Below are positions 22,174 to 32,360 of a stretch of DNA of 64,000 nucleotides, piece by piece (position 1 is the first letter of the stretch; the number at the start of each line of letters is the position of its first letter). The notes beneath the pieces were generated by a model. It was not told the DNA's origin. It made no database searches and was given only the letters and a program-made list of their open reading frames with translations. The stretch is from assembly GCA_036346395.1 (NCBI GenBank), contig CM070599.1, positions 38,803,232 through 38,867,231 on the forward strand, read 5' to 3'. The DNA comes from Hsuehochloa calcarea. Lineage: Eukaryota > Streptophyta > Magnoliopsida > Poales > Poaceae. The translations under genes were made by a program, and so were the position numbers.

Positions 22174-22855
22174 GAAGGAAAGGGGACGCGACCGTACAGT
22201 GAAATGGCGCCTGGGTAGTTTGCAGCGGTTGCTGCCGCCCGTTCCAATCTGTTCCGTTGAGACCTGAGGCCTACGCACGTGGGGAAAAAAATATGCGACA
22301 GGTCACACCTTCATGTGTTGTCACAGAGAACGTGCCTTTATCTTTATCTTTACTGCTTAAAAAAAAGAATTAATAGCGGTTCGTCCTCCCTCGTACGATA
22401 TGATCCGCTAGATCTATCTTTCTTTATGAGATGTGAGCCGTTGGATCTCGTTCTTTCTCGGTTCCACCTATACGTACGGTTGGTCACTCATAACCCCCTC
22501 TCCACTCCCACCACATCTCAACTGCCCAAGCTGGCGTGCAAGAATATCAAAGATTCTATCGATCTTTTCAAGAATAGGTTGCCTGCGGATCACTTGCATT
22601 GTAGACTGAGCACGACGACGATTGACGAGATATGATTTTTTTAATCCGTAGCAAAACACGAGCATTGGACTAGTATTGTGCAATACTTGGAAGCGCTGAA
22701 CCGTACATATATAGATCAAGCGGTTCTCTTACAAGTTCTTGACATGGTCGATTAAAACCAAACGGGAAATGCAAAGACCAAACATTATCACAAGACGAAG
22801 CGAGCTGATGATGATGGAATTAACAACGAAGGATGGGGATCGGAATTCATGCTCT
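22174..22855. other. Intergenic spacer between the two TIP genes
   Basis: About 0.7 kb holds the promoter of the TIP5;1-like gene and the 3' UTR of the TIP2-like gene, both minus strand. Short open frames here are not credible. A GAGCCGTTGGATC word at about 22435 resembles a motif common in grass MITEs. Confidence 0.5.
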
Positions 22856-22888
22856 TCACGGGTACTCCTGTTGGCCGACTGGCTGTTA
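22856..22888 (-). other. Premature stop and lost C-terminal tail of the TIP2-like gene
   Basis: The TIP2 reading frame ends at TAA (22888-22886). The same frame continues as QPVGQQEYP before a TGA at 22858-22856. Grass TIP2 proteins end with a comparable SYQxV..Q-Y tail, and the TAA occupies the Tyr position (TAC or TAT to TAA). The observation is direct; the ancestral tail is inferred from the family. Confidence 0.8.
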
Positions 22889-23807
22889 GGAGGCAATGAG
22901 CACGTCACCGTAGACAAGCCCGGCCAGTCCGCCTCCGATGAGTGGCCCGACCCAGTACACCCAGTTGCCGGCAAAGTTTCCAGCTACCACCGCTGGGCCG
23001 AAGGACCTGGCGGGGTTCATGGAGCCGCCGCTGAAAGGCCCGGCGGCCAGGATGTTGGCACCGACGATGAAGCCGATCGCCATGGGGGCAATGGTGCCGA
23101 GGGACCCCTTCTTCGGGTCAGCCGCGGTGGCGTACACTGTGTACACAAGCGCAAAGGTGATCACGATCTCCATCACGACGCCTTCGGTTTCGCTGATTCC
23201 GGCGACGGCGTGTGTCGGGATAGCCTGCATTTAAAGCCAGGTCCTTTTTTACTTTTGTCGGAGAGTGCAAAGTACTACAAGTGTACAGCCATCGTGACGT
23301 GCCAAGATTTGCACATGTGGCGTTAAAAAAGGTAGTGACAATATGCCAACCTGGCCGTGGGTGACAAACTGCAGGAGAAGGCATGCCACGGACGCGCCGA
23401 GCAGCTGGGCCACCCAGTAGAAGATCCCGGTGAGGATGGTGATGTGGCCACCGACGGCGAGGCCGAAGGTGACGGCGGGGTTCAGGTGGCCACCGGAGAT
23501 GTTGGCGGCCATGGAGACTCCAACAAAGAGCGCGAACGCATGGGCGATCGCGATCGCTACTAGGCCGGCAGGGTCTAGCGCACCGCCCTTTGTCAATTGC
23601 CCTGCACAAGACGAATTTTTTATCAGCAAGAAGTAGGCCAGAGCGGTCACTGATAAGTGTTTGAAACAGCAGGAGCTCACCATAGGCAATGGCGGACCCG
23701 ACGCCGGCGAACACAAAGAGGAGGGTGGCAATGAACTCCGCGACGTAGGCTTTGATGGACCCGGCGCTGAAGGAGTCACCGAAGCTTCCAAATGCAAGCT
23801 TCACCAT
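22886..23807 (-). CDS. TIP2: Tonoplast intrinsic protein, TIP2-like (delta-TIP) aquaporin, C-terminally shortened
   Basis: Three exons on the minus strand (23807-23681, 23601-23351, 23224-22886) with GT-AG introns and consistent phases encode 238 residues. Domain order is helix 1 (YVAEFIATLLFVFAG), first NPA (SGGHLNPAVTFGLAVGG), EIVITFALVYTVYATAADP, and second NPA (SGGSMNPARSFGPAV) followed by NWVYWVGPLIGGGLAG. Hand alignment gives selectivity-filter residues His, Ile, Gly, Arg, the TIP2 pattern associated with water and ammonia permeability at the vacuolar membrane. Compared with the usual length of about 248 residues, the last ten are missing because of a TAA codon. All pore elements are intact, so the channel may still work with altered trafficking or regulation. 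It lies head-to-tail with the TIP5;1-like gene, 0.8 kb apart. Confidence 0.93.
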
Positions 23808-23905
23808 CTTTCACTTGGTTTTTTTCCTATGACAGTACAAGGGTCTTTAGAGTTCAGAGGAGATGGCTGATCACACTGATGCAGGGAGTTCCTTCTGCGT
23901 GATCT

Positions 23906-23914
23906 CTTTTTATA
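23906..23914 (-). promoter_or_regulatory. TATA box of the TIP2-like gene
   Basis: TATAAAAAG lies about 100 bases upstream of the start codon at 23807, a typical position for a strong plant promoter. Confidence 0.7.
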
Positions 23915-25200
23915 CACGAGATGGCGCTAATGACTTGATGCCCTGTCTCAAATGCGCATTACAATATTATGGGCGGTGCGAAATGATCACCACAAGATTG
24001 ATAATTTAAACGTTAATTGCGTTTTGTGGTTGATATTGGCCGACCAACCACCCTATTTTGCTAAACTTTGTGTTTATTGCAATTGTTTAGACAGGAACCA
24101 CGTTAGGATACACCACAGGCCAATGAGGAGAAAGAAGCCACTGGATCATATGTTATCTCATCTCCTGCTTAAATAAATCATTGGTTGTGCATTGGAATGA
24201 CCGAACTGTTGCGCATGCTGCCCATTCTCTTCTTGCATCTGCTGACAATAGGTGAAATCATTCAAATTTATGAATGATTCTTTGAACGAGCAAATTTATT
24301 AATGTTACTTCAATATTATTTATATTCCTGAACAGTATGGTTCTTAAAATACCACTCCCATATTGAAAAGTGATTTGGTTGGTTGATCGTTACTGAAGTG
24401 TTGCATCATATGTAGGAGTTGGTTCTCCTGCAACAGAAGGCACCTTCCAAGTAAGAGATCGACCTTAGTAACTCGACAATAGATAGCATGTATAACTAGA
24501 TTGACATTATAAGAGCTCTCGCATTCAGGTATGCAAACCTCACTAGATACTGAATTCTGTGGTGATCCATCATTAACGTAAAAGATGTGATAAAAAGTGC
24601 AGTTTAGAGAGAGGTCGGATCAGTGACTGTGACAGGAATCCAATGAGCATCGCCCATTTGGAGTAGGTGTAGCATACAATATTAAATATATTTAGCTTGT
24701 GGCTGGTACAACAATTGAAAAACGCAAGTTTCGACAATATGATAGTCCTACTATGAGTGGCAATGACTTCATCAAACAAGCAGACTTGATTAAGACCAAA
24801 ACATCCTATATTCTTTATGCTGTCCTTCGTGGTTGCTGAATTCAATGTTTTTGTACAGAGTTTCCTGGAATTCACTTTTGCATATAAAACTTTTGCGCTC
24901 CATGCGTATCAAACAAAATGTTATGGATCACAGATTAGGAATATTCCCGAACTTTCTCTGAAAGGAGAACGGGGTTTCTCAAAAGCACTATTGTTGATGA
25001 CTCGGCGTACAGGGCATGCGAGCTGGTCGTAAAAAAATTATGTAGATTGATTGTAGTTTTTGTGATGATAAATAATTGATATTTGGGTTGCATTGATATT
25101 TGCGTTTGTGAAGGTTTTGGTTGTTGGGATTTTTAGTTTGGGCGGTCGGATCATGTCTTGTATCGTGTCGTCCAAAACGGTGATACTCGATGATCCTTTT
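23915..25200. other. Intergenic DNA, no recognised gene
   Basis: Mostly AT-rich. It should contain the upstream promoter of the TIP2-like gene. Open frames at 24573-24875 and 24817-25032 overlap on opposite strands and have no recognisable domain. A short retroelement origin is possible but not shown. Confidence 0.45.
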
Positions 25201-25214
25201 TTCGCTCCGAAACC

Positions 25215-25560
25215 GTAGCTCCGTCTTGTATCTCCGAGTGCCGAGTAATAGAGTTCGAATCATCAGAACTCGAGTCATGTATCTCCGAGTACCGAGTAAT
25301 AGAGCTCCGAGTACTGTATCTCCGAGTACATAGTAATAGAGCTCCGAGTACTGTAGCTCCAAGTACCCAGTAATGTACTCAGTTGTAAGCCGAGATGTAT
25401 ACCGAGGTCGAAGATACAGTGGCTGGTCAATGGTCGAAGCTAGTGACTAGTCGATGGTCGACAGCTACACTGACTGGTCGGTGGTTGAAGCTATAATGAC
25501 TGGTCGATGGTCGAAAGCTACAGTGCCCGGTTAATGGTCGGTAGTTGTAGGCTTTGCGAT
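25215..25560. repeat. Two arrays of short degenerate tandem repeats
   Basis: Array one (about 25215-25375) repeats GTATCTCCGAGTAC plus an AGTAATAGAGCTCCGAGTAC unit three to four times. Array two (about 25405-25550) repeats a unit of about 35 bp of the form GACTGGTCGATGGTCGAAGC four times. Related GGTCGTA/GATACGAGCTGGTCG words recur inside the solo LTR at 27300-27450, so the arrays are probably LTR-derived. Confidence 0.65.
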
Positions 25561-26493
25561 CGATAGTTGTAGATTTCGCGATCAGTGATCGTAGGTTTCT
25601 GATAAGTGGTCGTAGGTCCTCTTCGATAATTTGAAAAGAAGGCACTATAATCATTCACTCCTCTGATTGTCGTATCCAATCCTACACTTTTAAATGACAA
25701 TTGTACACTATTCAACTGCGTTGAAACAATCTAACAGCAATGAAGTACGAGAATAAAACTAAACTAAATATGCTACTTTCTAACTCCTAAGTCAGCCCGT
25801 GGTGGTGTTTGTGGTGTTCCCTTCGGGACTAATGTTTGTATTTCTCTCCTTGAAATGAATGCATAGCTCCTGCCCTTGGTTTTTTTTATTAAAAAAAACT
25901 CTTAAGTCATAAGAAGATGTTCAGTTTATGATTCCTAAGTCAAAATATGCTACTTTCTAACATATGTTCAGTTTAGCACATCAAAATTGCAATATGACAA
26001 CAGCCCAATATGCATGCAGGCTAAACTTCTGAAAATATCCTTGCGTTTTAGGACCATTACTCTCAAGGCTGGGATGAATTGTTACTACGCACTATAGGTT
26101 TTGGTAAAAATGTAATAGCTATGCCGGAATCAGTTTAGTTTGTAGTTCTCAGAAAAGTGCAATAATCTTCTGTACTTCATAGTAATCATTGATAACTTCC
26201 TAAAAAAATACTAATCAATGCTTGTTAAAAAATTAGCAGATGCTAATTTAAGATCCACATTTCGTATTGAAGTGGTTAGCACTTTTGGCTATGGTCCTAC
26301 GGGCTCATAGCCAATAATGCAAATATTAGGTGTCTTGTCTTGCTCTCTTCATTATTCAAAATGCATCGTCATGATGTGGCCAACATTTAATGTGGAGACA
26401 TGGGGTACGGTTCTAATATAGACGAACAATTGATATTTGCCGACGAAGAGTTTGGAGAGTAAAGTCGTCCTTTTGCAGTTGGCCAAAGTCATG

Positions 26494-26497
<4 letters not shown>

Positions 26498-26525
<28 letters not shown>
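26498..26525. repeat. AT dinucleotide microsatellite
   Basis: A run of TA repeats ends about a dozen bases before the solo LTR at 26538. Confidence 0.8.
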
Positions 26526-26527
<2 letters not shown>

Positions 26528-26537
26528 ATGATACATG

Positions 26538-28086
26538 TGTTGGAAATATATTTTAAAGGTAATCATAAAGATGATTATATTTTATTATATTCATAACATT
26601 GGATAATATGTTATCTTGTTGCTAGAATAATATCAATAATATTTATTATCAAGTATGCGACTTGATTGTGAAACTCTATATTTCTGCGATGATTATTCTT
26701 AAATGTTCCCTAGTCAGAAACATATGAGAACACATATGAATATACTAGCATATGTATTGGTTGATGACTATATTTCACAGGTCATGTATATGGAGATATC
26801 AAACCAATAATATAGACACATGTTAAAGAACATAGTGTTGGAAAAGACCCACCGTGAGACACTGTTGAGATTGCTATGATTCTATGTATCATTAGTTGGT
26901 CTCAAACAATGATGATGTATAATCCATAGACCTGATATCAGCATAGTTTCCTACATATGTAGTAGCACTTTAGGGGTTGCCAAACGCTACCCGTAACTGG
27001 GTAGTTATAAAGGTAGCTTTCGGATATGCTATGAAATATACGGAGGGATGTGACTGGTTGGATATGGGGATTTGCCCCTCCTAACATAACATGAGAAATG
27101 TCTCTGGGCCCCTCGTTGTGGCCGGATAAAGAAAATGCATGGCCATGCCACTAGTTGTCGAAGTGTCGACCACATGAAGTTATTCGACACTTGATCGAGA
27201 AAGTATTGAACAGTCCATAGATGATACAACATCTCACCTGGAGTTCAACCAAGCATCGTGAGACAAAGGGAGAATACACAAGAAGTCCTTTCAATTCGAT
27301 CAGATACGGACTAGTCGTATGAAGATACGAGCTGGTCGTAGGCTGGTCGAACATGATCACTAAGTGGTCGAAACCTGGTCGTAAGGAGTTACGAATTGGC
27401 CGAGACCAAATATGAACTGGTCGTATAGAGATACGAGCTGATCGTTAGTGACATGGACCTAGTCATAGATCATATTGCATTAAGGTTCGTTCGATATATT
27501 CTATGTATGTTTTGGGAATCGTTATGTGCTGCTAAGTACCGCTAACGACTATTGGTCGAAAAAGAGTTTCGAGTCACATCCGATTACACATGAACCTATA
27601 GGGTCGTACACTTAAAGGGGTAGGATTTGATTTGGATGGTGATCCGAATTCTTGTAGGCCACGAGTTCCTAATAGGCCTCAAGTACAAGACCCATTATGG
27701 ATGTCTATATATAGAGGGGCGGTGGCAAGGGGTGTGATGATATTTTGAAGAACTCCCGAAACCCTAATAGCCACGCCTTCCTCAACCACACCTCGGTGCT
27801 AGCACTTCAGCGCTTGGTGCCCCTGCCCCGTACGTGTGGATACCTTGGAGGTGTTGTTGCGAAGCATCAACGCTAGGACGATCTGCAACTCGTGACGATC
27901 ACAGGAGCAGGAGGAGAAGACGTGCGGCGAGTACGACTACGATCGCATCAACTCGCTACATCGACTCTACTTTCGCTACGAGTCGGCGTGTCTAGTGATA
28001 ATCTCGTGATCTATTACTTACGGAGGTTCCTTGGTTGTACGGTAAAATTTTATTTTGTGCTATCGTAGCCTTCCCGCGATCCTTCA
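26538..28086 (+). mobile_element. Solo LTR, Angela/BARE-like Ty1/copia
   Basis: It begins TGTTGGAAATATATTTTA and ends GCGATCCTTCA (1,549 bp). The start and the internal segments match the well-known Angela/BARE-1 LTR layout in grasses. Those segments are AACGCTAGGACGATCTGCAA, a CTACTTTCGCTACGAGTCGG block, and the TATA region TCTATATATAGAGG near 27702. The flanking five bases are ACATG on the left (26533-26537) and GCATG on the right (28087-28091), a one-mismatch target duplication. There is no internal domain, so this is the product of LTR-LTR recombination. Confidence 0.8.
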
Positions 28087-28091
28087 GCATG

Positions 28092-29530
28092 TTTTGCCTA
28101 ACGTGGTTTAAGTTGCAAAGAACTTATACCCGGAATCGATTTCTTAGTCTATTGTTGTGCAGGGACGTTTGAAGTCAACTACGATTAACGACGAGGATAA
28201 TCGAGACTAAGTTAGGAGAGTGGGGATTCAAAACGACAGAGGATGTTTGGTGAAGTGGTTGATCTCAAATAAGACGTAAGATGGACAAGAACGAGAAGTT
28301 CAGTGCAATGGGTTGCATCAAGTGGCTTGGGCAGGTGCAAGTGTTGAGGCGATCCGGTGGGAGCCGAATGGGAGAGACTTCCCAATATGAGGAAAGCTAT
28401 CAGTGAACCTACGTGTGGCAAAACATGGGGTTGCTTCGCGATGATTGGACTCGGTCAAGTTGGAAGGATCCAGAAGGGGTATTTTGGTATCTTTATCAAA
28501 ATATCGGGTTCGTGACCTTAGAGAAACCACGACGCATGACGACATAAAGGAGAAGTGGTTTAGGTCATTAGAAAGGCAAGATCACGAAGAGACGGACTCG
28601 GGAGACCTGGATCGTCATCCTCTTTGGGAAGCATGTGTGAGTGTGAGACACGTTTATGTGTGGACTTAACGGTTGCTCATTAGAGTTTTCTCTCTATACC
28701 TAGCCTCCACTATAAAAGAGGGTGGTGCAGGATTTGCACACAAATTAATCCATCTAGACTAGAAATCCTAATTTGTGATTTGGAAAAAGTGGAGAGAATA
28801 GATGATGCTAGGGTTTGAGAGAGACGTATTGGGAGAAAAATTATGGGATTGAGTGCTCATGGATGAACTTTTGTCCTCCATGGTGGAGTGACTGTAAACC
28901 TTCAATCCTCAACATCAATCCAATCATATTCGTGCATAGAGAAATTCACTCTTATTCTTACTCTCTCTTTTGTGATTTTGGGGTTCTTGTGTTCTAGGAA
29001 TTTTGTCTTAGTTTTTCTTGTGATCTAACTTATTAGGATTACTTGTGGGATCTGATCTAAGGTCATCTTGATCATCTTTGACCCACGAGCAAACCTTTAG
29101 ATTAAATTTAGGGTTTTCACCCGATTTTGTGCTCTCTTGCCTTGAATAATGACATTAATGGAACCTTGGGGGCTATGATCACCTTGATCTTTGATTGGAA
29201 TAGTTTCGACCTTCTTTTTTAGTCATGTCTGAAATCTCAAGTGGTTTTGATCTATAGATCAAATGTTAGGTGATTTCTTGGATTCATCATCGGGTTGATT
29301 TCCTGTCAGCAAGGGGAACGGTCAGACCGCTCTTTGCTCTGCGGTCAGACCAGGCGAGGGCTGTTGAAATCTGATTTTTTTGGTTTCAACTCAAATCTTT
29401 CGTTGTGATTTCGAGACCTTAACCTTCATAGCTTCTCATAGCCATTGGTGTGAAAAGAGAGTTGAATACCAAGGATAAAAGGTGAGCTCCTATTCACCCT
29501 TTTAGTAGTTATTTCGGTCCAACATTTAAC
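28092..29530 (+). mobile_element. Probable LTR-derived sequence of a gypsy element
   Basis: The stretch contains a TATA-like CACTATAAAAGAGG at about 28709-28722 and a leader-like purine-rich part. A later segment has two GGTCAGACC words 27 bases apart (near 29319-29355), of a kind frequent in grass Ty3 LTRs. No terminal inverted bases or target duplication could be fixed, and open frames (for example 28445-28669) lack domains. Confidence 0.35.
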
Positions 29531-30346
29531 AACGCTCTAATGGTTCTTTAGCTTATCTTATTAGGCATAATATCAAGAAAATACAGCATATTAGAGACTG
29601 GCGGATGCATTTTTTTGTATTTTTCGAACAAGCCCCGCGTATTCTAACGCAAGCCCCAATGAAGCACAGCCTTTGCCTCGCAAAGTCGCAATAATCCAAA
29701 ATTTTGTAGTTGAAATGTGTTTTATCAGGCAAATACGAACATTTGCTTCCATTGGACTATTTTTATGTCATGTGTATGCGAACGGTCATTCTCCTCCAGA
29801 ACCTTTATACTTCTCTTTCTCTACGACTAGATTACTTGCTGTTATAGGGCAGGCATACCAGTGGGCAGCGGACAAGGCATCAGGGTCACGTCTTCTGAAA
29901 TCAGCATATTGTGCTAAGCTCGCATCCACGGTGTCGTAAAGACTATATTTCCCTTTCAAAATTTCAATTGCTGAGCAGTATATTCCTAACTCTTCAGCTT
30001 GAGACAAGGGTAAGCACATTGCACGAGACTTATCACTTCAGTATCAGGGTCAATGCTCAAATTGTACTCATCCTTGTCACATCATCAGTCACTTGAGACC
30101 CACAAAGTTCCCTTGGTTGGAAGTTCACCTTCCCAACCATTATGCCAAACTTTCAAGAAAATCCATTTCTTGCAGCAATTAGCATGGAATCTGAGCATTA
30201 GATAAGGTAAGGTATCATGGGATGGCCTACTTGGTGCTATTTTTATGAGCTAACTCGGCTAAATGGATCGAACTCATCAAATCTAAACACTAGGAGCTAC
30301 ATTCTTAGAGGCTGTCCTTTACATACGGATTTCATTGAAAAACATC
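29531..30346. other. Upstream region of the malate dehydrogenase gene
   Basis: This 0.8 kb precedes the malate dehydrogenase start. A minus-strand frame at 29855-30019 encodes a compositionally protein-like segment (AEELGIYCSAIEILKGKY..., then DFRRRDPDALSAAHW). It could be an old exon fragment, but I do not recognise the family. No clear TATA box for the downstream gene was identified. Confidence 0.4.
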
Positions 30347-32360
30347 ATGATGCCATCTAATTTTCTTCTCCAGCGGCTAGCAAGATGGTGTCCGTGGGTG
30401 TTGAGAGATGAGCCGAAGCAACCTGTCAAAGTTCTCGTCACCGGCGCTGCAGGTAATTCAGAATTCAGAAGCTAAACACTGAGACACCAAACATCTACTA
30501 CGATCTAGCTGGAGTTTCACTGAACGGCCTGGGCTGCTATTTGCAGGGCAAATAGGGTATGCCATAGTCGCGATGATCGCGAGGGGACTCATGTTAGGAC
30601 CCGACCAGCCGGTGGTCCTCCACATGCTTGACCTCCCGCGCGCGGCGGCCGCTCTGAACGGCGTCAGGATGGAGTTGGCCGACGCTGCATTGCCTCTTCT
30701 CAGAGGTGTGCGTCCTCGGTAGTTTCCCGCTTCCCTTGCTGCGTTCGTCACTACGCAAATGACTGGAGTGGTTGATGGCACAGCTGCGCTTACGCGTTCA
30801 TTTGATTTTTGTTTTCGGAACTGCTAGAAATATATCGAATGGAATTTCTGTGAAATCAGTCGAATTTCTGGCCGCGGGGGAGCTTTGGGGGGGGGGGATG
30901 GTGAGAAGACAAGAATAAGAGGATATTAGAAGGTGGCTGGAGGCACTAGCAGATCCGCGGCGGTAACCGTCGAAAACGGGGAAGAAAGGCGGGACGGGGA
31001 GGAAGAGGTCGGCGGGGGGGGGGTGGCAGCGGGCGGGGAGAGGGCTCCGTCGGAGGCAGCACGCACGGGTGGAGGCAGGGCGGCTGGGGAGTCGGGAGGA
31101 GGCTGTATTTGTACAGAACATGAGGGAGTCTGGACCGTTGGATCTAGATTCAGGTCTGATCCAACGGTCCAAAATGCGACTGATAAATTTGTCAAATTTT
31201 TTTACTGAGATATAGTAAGATCCCGGTTTGTTTTAGGCGTCGTGGCGACTAGTGACGAGACTGAAGCGTTCCGAGGCGTCAACGTCGCCATCTTGATCGG
31301 TGGATTCCCGAGGAAAGAAGGGATGGAAAGGAAAGATTTGATCGCGAAGAACGTACCAATCTACAAATCGCAGGCCTCTAGTTTGCAGCAGCATGCTGCC
31401 CCAAACTGCAAGGTGACGTGCAGTACAAAAATGCGCAGCACAACTGGAAAAAATTGTGCAAGTAGATAAACTTTAACCGAACTTTGCAGGTTCTGGTCGT
31501 GGCTAACCCTGCAAACACAAACGCGCTGGTCCTCAAAGAGTTCGCCCCTGTAATCCCCGCCAAGAACATCACTTGCCTCACACGGCTCGACCACAACCGA
31601 GCCCTCGGCCAGGTCTCCGAGAAGCTGAACGTGCACGTCAGCGACGTCAAGAACGCCATCATATGGGGGAACCACTCCTCGACGCAGTTCCCCGACGCAA
31701 GCCACGCCATTGCCAAGACAGAGCACGGCGAGAAACCGGTCAAGGAGCTCATCGCCGACGAGAAATGGTAGTTGACCACTTGACCACGTCCTGTCTTCCT
31801 CAGCACGGTGGAACTACAGTGTGATGATGCTTTCTTTGTGTTTGTTCATGGCGTAGGCTGAGAGAGGAGTTCGTCAACACCGTGCAGCAGCGAGGCGCGG
31901 CGGTGATCAAGGCGCGGAAGCAGTCGAGCTCGCTGTCCGCCGCCAGCGCGGCCTGCGACCACATGAGAGACTGGATCCTTGGCACCCCAAAGGTCCAAGA
32001 CTTGCATTTTCTGACCGCACCTAGCTCTGTTCTAACACTCTGGAAGTTTGCTTCTCAGGGAACGTGGGTCTCCATGGGCGTGTACTCTGATGGGAGCTAT
32101 GGCGTCCCTGAGGGCCTCTTCTACTCATTTCCGGTGACCTGTGAAAAGGGGAAGTGGTCTATCGTGCAGGGTGAGCTCTGATAATCCTTCCAAGTTGATG
32201 GCAGCATCATGGTTTTCTTTAATTGAGATAAGGTCTAGATTATTTTTGTTTATGTAATATGTTTATTTTTGTTTCAGGTCTCCAGATTAACGACTTTGCA
32301 CGCACCAAGATGGAGGCATCGGCCAGCGAGCTCAAGGAAGAGTGCTTTTCTCTGATCTAA
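30347..32360 (+). CDS. NAD-type malate dehydrogenase (cytosolic-clade) with N-terminal extension
   Basis: Seven exons (30347-30452, 30547-30705, 31237-31412, 31490-31767, 31857-31992, 32059-32170, 32278-32360) with GT-AG introns and consistent phases encode 349 residues. The enzyme interconverts malate and oxaloacetate with NAD(H). The Rossmann nucleotide site is VLVTGAAGQIGYA. Substrate and catalytic motifs are intact: GGFPRKEGMER, VVANPANTNA, CLTRLDHNRA (Asp) and IIWGNHSSTQ (His). The body matches plant cytosolic MDH, but about 22 residues precede it (MMPSNFLLQRLARW...), rich in Leu, Arg and Trp. The start is the first in-frame ATG after a TAA at 30284; a second ATG follows immediately. Intron 2 (531 bp) is enlarged by GC-rich sequence and a perfect hairpin. 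The C-terminus (..EECFSLI) diverges from the usual one. Confidence 0.9.
31133..31172. repeat. Perfect 13-bp-stem palindrome in malate dehydrogenase intron 2
   Basis: GGACCGTTGGATC is followed after 14 bases by its exact reverse complement GATCCAACGGTCC. The CCGTTGGATC word also occurs in the MITEs at about 47820 and 54060, so it is probably a small transposon remnant that enlarged the intron. Confidence 0.65.

Noticed and set aside
22739..23326. Plus-strand 195-codon frame across the TIP2-like gene
   Set aside because: It is a shadow of the minus-strand gene; it crosses exon-intron borders and has no domain.
30384..30410. ATG at 30384 as the malate dehydrogenase start
   Set aside because: It is one base out of frame with the enzyme and meets TGA after eight codons; the ATG at 30347 is in frame and open through the exon.
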